Source: Modicisalibacter radicis
Lineage (GTDB): Bacteria; Pseudomonadota; Gammaproteobacteria; Pseudomonadales; Halomonadaceae
Length of the DNA stretch: 38,521 bases
Direction of reading: 5' to 3'
Assembly: GCF_900961225.1 (NCBI RefSeq)
Contig: NZ_CAAHFN010000067.1
Location: 1 to 38,521 of the forward strand
Shown here: positions 32,531 to 38,521 of the stretch, one piece after another
Layout of the letters: the number at the start of each line of letters is the position of its first letter
How positions within the stretch are numbered: position 1 is the first letter of the stretch
The notes under the pieces: model-generated
What the model was told of the DNA's origin: nothing
The model's input: only the letters and a program-made list of their open reading frames with translations
Databases searched by the model: none
Program-made: the position numbers and the translations under genes

Positions 32531-34534
32531 TCACAGTCGCCGCAGCCCCCACATGAAGTAGGCGCCACCGATCAGCGACGCCACCAGCCCCGCCGGCATG
32601 TCGAAGGGGAAGATGATCTGACGCCCCACCCAGTCGGCCAGCACCATCAGCAGCATGCCCACCAGCGCCGCGCCCAGCAGGTGCTGGTAGGCTCGTGTCA
32701 GACCCAGCAGCCTGGCCATGTGCGGCGCCAGCAAGCCGACGAAGGAGAGCGGCCCCACCACCAGGGTGGCGCAGGCCGTCAGCAGCGCCACCAGCAGCAA
32801 CAGCAACAGGCGCGCCCGGTTGAGGGTAATGCCCACGGCCCGCGCCGTGGGCGCCCCCAGCGGCAGGATGTCCAGCCAGCGGGTGAGCGGCAGCGTGCAC
32901 AGCGTCAGCACCGCCGCCAGCGTGCCCACCACCAGGGCACTGGTGAGATCGACGTAATAGGTGGAGCCCGCCAGCCAGGCGATCACCTGCTGGCCACGCG
33001 GGTCGCCAGCCGACAGGATCACGCTGCGCACCGCATCGAACAGCGCGCCGACCGCCACCCCGGTCAGCAGCAGCTGCTCGGGCACGAAGCCGCTGCGGCG
33101 GTTGAGGGCCACCAGCACCAGCAGCGTGGCCAGCGCCCCCAGGGTGCCCACTCCCACCAGCATCCCGCTGGTGGGCGACGGCAGCAGGAAGATCCCCAGG
33201 ATCAACGCAATGGCGCAGCCACCGCTGATGCCCAGCACCTCGGGGCTGGCCATGGGGTTGGCGGAAAGCCGCTGCAGCAGGGTGCCGGCCACGGCCAGCA
33301 TCAGGCCGCTGGCGGCGGCGGCCAGCACCCGGGGTACCCGCCACTGCAGGACCTCCCAGTTGTCCGGCGACAGCCAGTACCAGCCGCTCCCCCCCTGGCC
33401 CAGCAGCAGGCCGAGCCCCACCGCCAGCAACAGGGCGATCGCCAGTCGTGTGGCCAGGCGCCCCGGCGCCGCGTGCCGATTCGCCAACGCGACGGTCGGC
33501 TGCGGTGCCCGGTCGCCCTGCAGCTTCAAACGCGGAATCAGCCACATCAGCAGCGGCGCCCCCAGGGCCCCGGTCACGGCACCGGTGGGAATCAGTATCG
33601 GCAAGGCCCCCAGGAAGTGCTGCAGCAGCAGGTCGGTGGTGGCCAGCAGCACCGCCCCGAGCAGCGTGCCCCACAGCAGCCGCTCGCCGAGGCGCCGCGC
33701 CCCCGCCAGACGCACGATATTGGGCGCCGCCAGGCCGATGAAACCGATGATGCCCACCACACTGACGATGCTGCCGGTGATGAACACCGCCAGCCCCAGG
33801 CCGGCGAAGCGCAGGTACTTGAGCGACACGCCCAGGCTCCTGGCGCTGGCATCGTCCAGCTCCAGTACCGCCAGGGGCCGCAGCAGGAAACACGCCGCCA
33901 CGCCGGCGATGGCCAGCCGCGGCCAGAGGGTCGCGACACCGTCCCAGCCATTCTGGGCCAGCGAGCCGGCCCCCCAGATCAGCAACCCCGACAACGCCTC
34001 GTGATTGAACAGCAACAGCGCGGTGGACACCGCGCCCAGGTAGAGGTTGACCACCAGCCCCGCCAGCACCACCACGATGGGAGCCAGCCCGCGCCGCCAG
34101 GCCAGGGCGCATACCAGCCCCACCGCCAGCCCGCCGCCGGCCAGCGCCACCCACTCGCGGCCCATCGACACCAGGCCCGGTGCCAGCAAGGTCGTCGCCA
34201 TCAACGCCAGATTGGCGCCCGAGGCCACCCCCAGGGTAGTGGGCGACGCCAGCGGGTTGCGCAGCACCTGCTGCATCAGCACCCCGGCCAGCGCCAGCCC
34301 GCCACCGGCCAGCAGCGCGATCATGAATCTCGGCCACCAGGCGTAGAACAGCAGCAGTTCGTCGATGCTCCGCAGCGAGGAGGCGAACAACGTCTTCACC
34401 CCCAGCGCCACCCCGCCCTGGGCCTCCAGGCCCATCCACAACAGCACCAGCAACGGCAGGCTCAGCAGCAGGCAGGCGCGTGCCGGTGCCAGGCCGCGTG
34501 GCGCATGGTACGCCCCGGCCGTGTTTGCTTTCAT
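32531..34534 (-). CDS. fhuB: FhuB-like fused iron-siderophore ABC permease
   Basis: 667 aa, twice the usual permease length. Two homologous halves are visible: R-N-P-L-A-S-P-T-T-L-G-V-A-S-G-A in the first and A-N-P-M-A-S-P-E-V-L-G-I-S-G-G in the second. Each is followed by the G-x-I-x-F-I/V-G-L-x-A-P-x-x-x-R coupling segment (V-G-I-I-G-F-I-G-L-A-A-P and V-G-P-L-S-F-V-G-L-L-A-P-H-M). This fused form is FhuB, which moves ferric hydroxamate-type siderophores across the inner membrane with FhuC. The strongly hydrophobic, GC-rich gene is the first of the leftward operon and has a Fur-like box upstream. No FhuD binding protein is next to it. Confidence 0.93.
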   Translation of the reverse strand: MKANTAGAYHAPRGLAPARACLLLSLPLLVLLWMGLEAQGGVALGVKTLFASSLRSIDELLLFYAWWPRFMIALLAGGGLALAGVLMQQVLRNPLASPTTLGVASGANLALMATTLLAPGLVSMGREWVALAGGGLAVGLVCALAWRRGLAPIVVVLAGLVVNLYLGAVSTALLLFNHEALSGLLIWGAGSLAQNGWDGVATLWPRLAIAGVAACFLLRPLAVLELDDASARSLGVSLKYLRFAGLGLAVFITGSIVSVVGIIGFIGLAAPNIVRLAGARRLGERLLWGTLLGAVLLATTDLLLQHFLGALPILIPTGAVTGALGAPLLMWLIPRLKLQGDRAPQPTVALANRHAAPGRLATRLAIALLLAVGLGLLLGQGGSGWYWLSPDNWEVLQWRVPRVLAAAASGLMLAVAGTLLQRLSANPMASPEVLGISGGCAIALILGIFLLPSPTSGMLVGVGTLGALATLLVLVALNRRSGFVPEQLLLTGVAVGALFDAVRSVILSAGDPRGQQVIAWLAGSTYYVDLTSALVVGTLAAVLTLCTLPLTRWLDILPLGAPTARAVGITLNRARLLLLLLVALLTACATLVVGPLSFVGLLAPHMARLLGLTRAYQHLLGAALVGMLLMVLADWVGRQIIFPFDMPAGLVASLIGGAYFMWGLRRL

Positions 34535-34603
34535 CTGGCGCCGGCCCCCTTCGATGCCCCGTCGTTCCTCATTTCTGTATCCCGTGCCTGGCTCATGCCG
34601 ATT

Positions 34604-34616
34604 GGTAACGATTATC
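34604..34616. promoter_or_regulatory. Partial Fur-box-like site upstream of fhuB
   Basis: GGTAACGATTATC agrees with 10 of 13 positions of the Fur half-consensus GATAATCATTATC. It lies 70 nt upstream of the fhuB start, in the divergent promoter region with fhuC. Confidence 0.5.
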
Positions 34617-34706
34617 AGTCAATTTAGCATTTGCACTTGCCTCGCGGCTACAGCCACCCATGGCTTCTCCTGCTGATGCGGGTCACATGGGCAGGCGAAC
34701 CCGGTA

Positions 34707-34725
34707 GATAAAAATAACGATTCTC
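34707..34725. promoter_or_regulatory. Fur-box-like site upstream of fhuC
   Basis: GATAAAAATAACGATTCTC matches 14 of 19 positions of the Fur consensus GATAATGATAATCATTATC. It lies 43 nt before the fhuC start and is expected to repress the gene when iron is sufficient. Confidence 0.6.
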
Positions 34726-34767
34726 GTTTACTCTATGGGCATCGAATCGCTGTGCAAGGAACCCACC

Positions 34768-35535
34768 ATGTTCGAGGTCAAAGGCGCCACCTTCGAGGCC
34801 AACGGCAAGCGCCTGCTCCATCCCGTGGACCACCGGTTCGAGGAGGGCAAGGTCTGCGGCCTGATCGGACACAATGGCTCGGGGAAATCGACCCTGGTCA
34901 AGCTGCTGGCCCAGCAACAGCCGGCCAGCCAGGGGGAGATCCTGCTCGACGAGCGGCCCTTGCGCGACTGGGGCCACCGGGAGTTCGCCCGCCGGGTCGC
35001 CTATCTGCCCCAGCACCTGCCCAGCGCCGAGAACCTGACCGGACGCGAACTGATCGGCTTCGGCCGCTACCCCTGGCACGGCCTGCTGGGGCGCCATACC
35101 CACGAGGACAAGGCCGCCGTCGAGCGGGCCATCGAACTCAGCCATACCGAGGCCTTCGCGGACCGGCTGGTCGACACTCTCTCCGGCGGCGAACGCCAGC
35201 GGGTCTGGCTGGCCATGCTGCTGGCCCAGGAGAGCCGCTTCCTGCTGCTCGACGAACCCCTGGCGGCCCTGGACATCGCCCACCAGGTGGAGGTGCTGGC
35301 CCTGGTGCGCAAGCTCTGTCACGAGCTGCAGCTCGGGGTGATCATCGTGCTGCACGACATCAACATGGCCTCGCGCTATTGCGACCACCTGCTGGCGCTG
35401 CACAGCGGCCGGGTGCTGGCCGAGGGTCCTCCGGAAGCGATGATGAACGACGCCACCCTGGAGTCCATCTATGGCCTGCCCATGCGCGTGATTCCCCATC
35501 CCAACGGCGAGCATCGCATCGCCGTGGCGCACTGA
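34768..35535 (+). CDS. fhuC: FhuC-like iron-siderophore ABC ATPase
   Basis: 255 aa from ATG 34768, with AAGGA six bases upstream; an earlier ATG lacks this. Walker A is G-H-N-G-S-G-K-S-T (34-42), the Q-loop lies in Y-L-P-Q-H-L, the signature is L-S-G-G-E-R-Q-R, Walker B is L-L-L-D-E-P-L-A-A-L-D and the H-loop is V-L-H-D-I-N-M-A. The R-V-A-Y-L-P-Q and F-G-R-Y-P-W segments are typical of FhuC/FepC. It is divergent from fhuB, separated by a Fur-controlled region, and should power the FhuB permease. The remaining FhuD-type component is not in the window. Confidence 0.93.
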   Translation: MFEVKGATFEANGKRLLHPVDHRFEEGKVCGLIGHNGSGKSTLVKLLAQQQPASQGEILLDERPLRDWGHREFARRVAYLPQHLPSAENLTGRELIGFGRYPWHGLLGRHTHEDKAAVERAIELSHTEAFADRLVDTLSGGERQRVWLAMLLAQESRFLLLDEPLAALDIAHQVEVLALVRKLCHELQLGVIIVLHDINMASRYCDHLLALHSGRVLAEGPPEAMMNDATLESIYGLPMRVIPHPNGEHRIAVAH

Positions 35536-35624
35536 AGTGACAAACTGAAGAGGTCTCGCTCGGCGGGGGGCCCGGACATGACGCGATGTATCGCGGCACG
35601 AAAACCGCGACATCATGTAATAAC

Positions 35625-35651
35625 CGCCTACGACTCAGCAGCGAGTAGGCG
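35625..35651. repeat. 7-bp inverted repeat after the broken toxin gene
   Basis: CGCCTAC (35625-35631) and GTAGGCG (35645-35651) form a perfect stem abutting the toxin stop codon. It may be a transcription terminator between fhuC and the convergent toxin-antitoxin pair, although no T-tract is present. Confidence 0.4.
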
Positions 35652-35926
35652 TCAGGGGTAGTTTCGACGAGAGTGGACCACGGATGTGATCTCGATGCGG
35701 TCCGTTACCTGGTAGACCACGATGAAATTCGGATGGGCCACGATTTCCCGCGTGCCGGGCAAGCGCCCACCTGGTGTAGGTAAGGATGTTCAGCCACCAA
35801 GGCTATGGCTGCTTCGATACGGGTGCGAAGCCGCCGGGCGGCTTGAGGATCGCGTTCAGCGATGTAAGTGACAAGCTCTAGCAGGTCGTCAATCGCCGCG
35901 TCATGCCAGTGGATCGGCAGGCTCAA
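35652..35926 (-). pseudogene. RelE/ParE-family toxin, broken by a one-base frameshift
   Basis: From a TTG start at 35926, overlapping the antitoxin stop as TTGA, the frame reads a normal N-terminal half (I-H-W-H-D-A-A-I-D-D-L-L-E-L, R-L-R-T-R-I-E-A-A). It then shifts near 35764-35766: after H-Q-V-G the next frame gives the expected E-I-V-A-H-P-N-F-I-V-V-Y-Q-V and ends at 35652 with R-R-N-Y-P. The total of 275 nt is one short of 92 codons. Restoring one base in GGCGC would recreate the usual G-R-L-P-G-T-R-E-I-V. So the toxin is a pseudogene unless this is a sequencing error. The antitoxin is intact. Confidence 0.75.
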
Positions 35927-36120
35927 GAGGCCCCGCCACGTTGGCGTTGCTCCGCATCGGCGATGATCGCATCGACCTTGCCCATGACTTGATCGTGAGG
36001 CATTCCCTGACCCGGGTTGTCGAGGCTCCGCTGGACCTTGGCCCGGAACCAACGGTCATAGCTGTCGGCCTGTTCCTGCGTCTCGAATTCCGAGACGATG
36101 GGATCTAGCTGGGTGCTCAT
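35923..36120 (-). CDS. StbD/RelB-like antitoxin (stability determinant)
   Basis: 65 aa. The sequence M-S-T-Q-L-D-P-I-V-S-E-F-E-T then A-D-S-Y-D-R-W-F-R-A-K-V is typical of the short antitoxins paired with ParE/RelE toxins. It starts in a region with GGAGACGCGACC upstream. It overlaps the frameshifted toxin gene by four bases. If the toxin is dead this antitoxin is a relic. Confidence 0.75.
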   Translation of the reverse strand: MSTQLDPIVSEFETQEQADSYDRWFRAKVQRSLDNPGQGMPHDQVMGKVDAIIADAEQRQRGGAS

Positions 36121-36235
36121 GGTCGCGTCTCCTTGAATGCCTTTAACTTAAACGATGACCCGCGGTTTGACATCCTTCCCCCGAAAGCCCTTTCCCGCTT
36201 GGCGGCCAAGGCGCCATGGCCGTTCCAGTGGCCGC

Positions 36236-37867
36236 CTAGGAGGCCACCTCCGCCCCCGTGGCAGACGCCGGTTCGGCAACCCTCAATTGCCCGCTCTCCA
36301 GGCGCAGCAGCCGGTCGCCAAGGTGGAAATAGCGATCGTCGTGGGAGATCACCAGCACCGCCTTGCCCATGCGTTTCAACTCGGGCAGCACCTCGCGGTA
36401 GAACACGTCCTTGAACACCGGATCCTGGTCGGCCGCCCACTCGTCGAAGACCAGAAAGGGGCGGTCCTCGAGATAGGCCACCACCAGGGCCAGCCGCTTG
36501 CGCTGCCCCTGCGACAGTGCCTGGGTGGTGAAGGCCCCCTCCTTCACCTGCACCTTGTGCTGCAGGTGAAGCTTGGCCAGCAGGCGGTTGCCTTCGGCGT
36601 CAAGCTCGGCACGCGGCGCTTCCAGCAGCCGCTCGAAGAGGTGGAAGTCGGAGAACACCACCGAGAACAGCTGCCGGTAGGCGTCGCGATCATGCGCCTC
36701 GATGCGCTCGCCGTCGAGCCATATCTCGCCCGCCTCCGGCGGGTACAACCCCACCAGCAGCTTGGCCAGGGTGGTCTTGCCGCTGCCGTTGCCGCCGACC
36801 AGGAAGGTGATCTCGCCGGGACGGAACTCGAGATCGAGCGGCCCCAGTTCGAAGACGTCGTCGCTCTGCTCATGGTAGTAGCGATGGCGGACGCCCTTCA
36901 GGGTCAGGCACTCGAAACGCTCCGCGGGCGGCGTCGCTGCATTCGCCGTGGCGGGTATGCCGCTGGTAAGGGCATCGATACTGGCGGCGGACACTTTGGC
37001 CAGGTTGGCTCGCGGCACGTTCATCAGCAACCCTTCCAGGGGCGTCATCATGTAGACGAACACCAGCGCAAAGCCGGTCATGACCCGGTTCGTTCCGGCG
37101 CCATCGGCCACCAGCACGAACATCACCAGGCCGATGAAGGCATAGATCAAGAACTGCCCCCAGCTGTTGGACATCACGAACAGCGACATCCCCCGGGTTC
37201 GCAGGCTGCGCACCGTATCGATGGAGCCGCCGAGCACATCCGTGGTAAAGGCCTCGCGCTTGCGGCGATGCAGCCGCAACTCCTTGGCCCCTTCGGTCAG
37301 CGAACGAAAGTACCCGAACAGCCGATCCTGTTCCCGGGAGGCACCATCCAGGTAGCGGATGGCCCGCAGATGGGCGAAGTGGTAGCCCAGCGACCCCAGC
37401 CCCAGCACCGCCATCGCGGCCAGGAATATCGGCCACGACAGCCACGCCATGTAAACCAGGCACCCCACCACCACCACGCTATTGGTCAGGATGACCGGCA
37501 GGCTGACGAAGAACTGAGCCACATTGGTGCTGTGTTCCGACAGCGCCGACTGCACGCGCGGCCCGCCCAGTTGCTCCAGGCGACGCAGATCCGCCGCCAC
37601 GACGCGCCGGGCAATGAACTGGCGCAGGTGAGCCAGGCACGTCTGCCCCAGGCGCTCGAACAGCACGGCCGAGGCCATTCGGCTGCACAGCAGCCCCACC
37701 GCCACCAGGGCGAACGTCCAGGCGATGCTGGCGCGGGTGTCAGCGTCCGCGGTCAAGGCGGCATTGATCTGGACGATCAACAGCACACCGCAGAAGCCGG
37801 CCATGATGCTGGCCGCCATTGCAGCCAGCATCAGCCAGCGGGACCGACGGATCAGGTAACGCAGCAC
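36236..37867 (-). CDS. Second PvdE/SyrD-like cyclic-peptide/siderophore ABC exporter
   Basis: 543 aa. It has an N-terminal membrane domain of about six helices (for example V-V-V-V-G-C-L-V-Y-M-A-W-L and L-I-Y-A-F-I-G-L-V-M-F-V). The ATPase follows, with [23 protein letters not shown] and [12 protein letters not shown], the signature set of the PvdE family. It resembles the exporter at 30023-31693 but is clearly diverged. It precedes, divergently, the probable acyltransferase that begins at 38120, so the two may belong to a siderophore assembly cluster extending beyond the window. The ATG at 37867 was taken as the start. Confidence 0.88.
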   Translation of the reverse strand: MLRYLIRRSRWLMLAAMAASIMAGFCGVLLIVQINAALTADADTRASIAWTFALVAVGLLCSRMASAVLFERLGQTCLAHLRQFIARRVVAADLRRLEQLGGPRVQSALSEHSTNVAQFFVSLPVILTNSVVVVGCLVYMAWLSWPIFLAAMAVLGLGSLGYHFAHLRAIRYLDGASREQDRLFGYFRSLTEGAKELRLHRRKREAFTTDVLGGSIDTVRSLRTRGMSLFVMSNSWGQFLIYAFIGLVMFVLVADGAGTNRVMTGFALVFVYMMTPLEGLLMNVPRANLAKVSAASIDALTSGIPATANAATPPAERFECLTLKGVRHRYYHEQSDDVFELGPLDLEFRPGEITFLVGGNGSGKTTLAKLLVGLYPPEAGEIWLDGERIEAHDRDAYRQLFSVVFSDFHLFERLLEAPRAELDAEGNRLLAKLHLQHKVQVKEGAFTTQALSQGQRKRLALVVAYLEDRPFLVFDEWAADQDPVFKDVFYREVLPELKRMGKAVLVISHDDRYFHLGDRLLRLESGQLRVAEPASATGAEVAS

Positions 37868-38020
37868 GGCAACCTCATTGCGCAGGGAGTGTGCCTATCC
37901 AGACGAATCGAGCGTCGAATTTTTCAACACGCCACTCATCGCCATTCGGCTCGCGCCGGCCACTCACGCTAGCCGCCCTTCCCCTTGCCTGACCGCGCCC
38001 TCCATCGGCGGGCGCTTATT

Positions 38021-38068
38021 TGCATAGATATCATGAACAAGACGCACTCTCATCCGTCTGCATAGATA
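38021..38068. repeat. Two direct copies of TGCATAGATA
   Basis: TGCATAGATA occurs at 38021-38030 and again at 38059-38068, 38 nt apart, in the promoter region between the exporter and the acyltransferase. Direct repeats of this size can be sites for an AraC-type activator of siderophore genes, though this is inference. No clear Fur box was seen in this gap. Confidence 0.45.
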
Positions 38069-38119
38069 CACCGGCGATCGAGCCCATCGCGCCACACATC
38101 CAGGCAAGGGAGCATCCAC

Positions 38120-38521
38120 TTGTTCGATAGTCACCTCGCGAAGGAGCCGCAGGCCGAGACGCCACCTCGACCGATGCCTTTCCGCGCCGCTCCCGACGGC
38201 GACCCGCTGGAGATCGTCGGCGACGCACGGAGCCTCACCGCCCGGGATCCGCAGGGCCACGCGTGCGGCTGGTGGTCCCTGGAGCACACCGCGCAGGGCG
38301 TCGTGCTGGACTGGGCCGGCGCCTGCGCCCGGGAGCCGGGCGAGAAGGAAACCCTCGCCGCCATCGAGGCGGTCTTCGCCGGCCAGCCGCACATCCAGGC
38401 GCTGAACCTCGCCCCCGCCCTGGCCCGGCTTCCCGGCCTGGTGCGGTCCGGCCTGGTCCCCCGACGTCCGGACGTTCCGCCCCGCGTCACCCAGGAGGCG
38501 TTCTTCCAGCAACCCCGCCTC
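38120..38521 (+). CDS. Probable siderophore GNAT-type N-acyltransferase, N-terminal part, cut by the window edge
   Basis: 134 codons from a TTG at 38120, which has AGGGAG seven bases upstream, open to the right edge. A later ATG at 38174 is the alternative start. The translated segment (P-L-E-I-V-G-D-A-R-S-L, G-H-A-C-G-W-W-S-L-E, V-T-Q-E-A-F-F-Q-Q-P) resembles the start of the IucB/AlcB/RhbD-like acyltransferases of hydroxamate siderophore synthesis, where an F-W-Q-x-P-x-L segment is typical. The catalytic GNAT core would lie beyond the edge. It is divergent from the exporter and downstream of the TGCATAGATA repeats. Confidence 0.55.
   Translation, partial: MFDSHLAKEPQAETPPRPMPFRAAPDGDPLEIVGDARSLTARDPQGHACGWWSLEHTAQGVVLDWAGACAREPGEKETLAAIEAVFAGQPHIQALNLAPALARLPGLVRSGLVPRRPDVPPRVTQEAFFQQPRL

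Noticed and set aside
32496..34439. Second minus-strand frame through fhuB
   Set aside because: Gly/Ala/Arg-rich composition typical of the wrong frame in GC-rich DNA; the permease frame has the expected membrane segments.
32681..34627. Long plus-strand ORF opposite fhuB
   Set aside because: Gln/His/Arg-rich and nonglobular, antisense to an unmistakable permease.
34648..35616. Minus-strand ORF opposite fhuC
   Set aside because: No family features, while fhuC is complete with a Fur site and ribosome site.
36155..37972. Long plus-strand ORF opposite the second exporter
   Set aside because: Low-complexity shadow; the exporter on the minus strand has all ABC motifs.

Overview
The window looks like chromosome of a GC-rich, probably halophilic gammaproteobacterium of the Halomonadaceae type. 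This is inferred from overall gene style, base composition and the tRNA and siderophore gene content; nothing in the sequence proves the genus. It has four blocks. Block 1 (1-4756) holds a broken leuC followed by an intact leuD, next to what looks like the edge of an insertion sequence. Two PD-(D/E)XK nuclease-like genes and a FitAB-type toxin-antitoxin pair follow.

Block 2 (about 4803-29869) is a 25.07 kb island integrated into a CAU-anticodon tRNA gene, most likely tRNA-Ile2. A 46-nt 3' fragment of that tRNA marks the left end and the complete tRNA marks the right end, with 19 identical bases at the junctions. A tyrosine recombinase and an excisionase-like gene lie directly inside the right end. 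The left two thirds carries a six-gene minus-strand operon: DUF499 AAA+ ATPase, a 210-aa accessory protein, DUF1156 DNA methylase, HEPN-like protein, a double-ATPase with a KGGVGR-type deviant Walker A, and a PLD-nuclease/SNF2 helicase. It has the form of a multi-gene anti-phage modification/restriction system, and the HEPN plus double-ATPase pair inside it is the most unusual part. Upstream on the same strand lies a recombination module (RadC-like JAB protein, YqaJ exonuclease, ERF annealing protein, a small ORF, DUF932, and a zinc-ribbon/glycine-zipper protein), with repeated hairpin leaders.

The right third of the island (24.1-29.8 kb) is markedly more AT-rich and satellite-like: an inovirus Gp2/YagK-YfjJ-type replication protein, a YfjI/DUF3987 protein, a CI/LexA-like repressor whose catalytic Ser is Ala, then a promoter with two operator-like dyads in front of the xis-int overlap. 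No capsid, terminase or conjugation genes are visible, so the element probably depends on its own integrase for excision and on something else for transfer.

Blocks 3 and 4 (29.9-38.5 kb) form a GC-rich iron-siderophore locus. It has two PvdE/SyrD-like ABC exporters, a FhuF-like ferric reductase and a fused FhuB permease. A divergent FhuC ATPase is separated from fhuB by Fur-box-like sites. The start of a probable siderophore N-acyltransferase runs off the right edge. A StbD/RelB-like antitoxin with a frameshifted ParE/RelE toxin sits between the two transport clusters. No periplasmic FhuD or outer-membrane receptor lies in the window.
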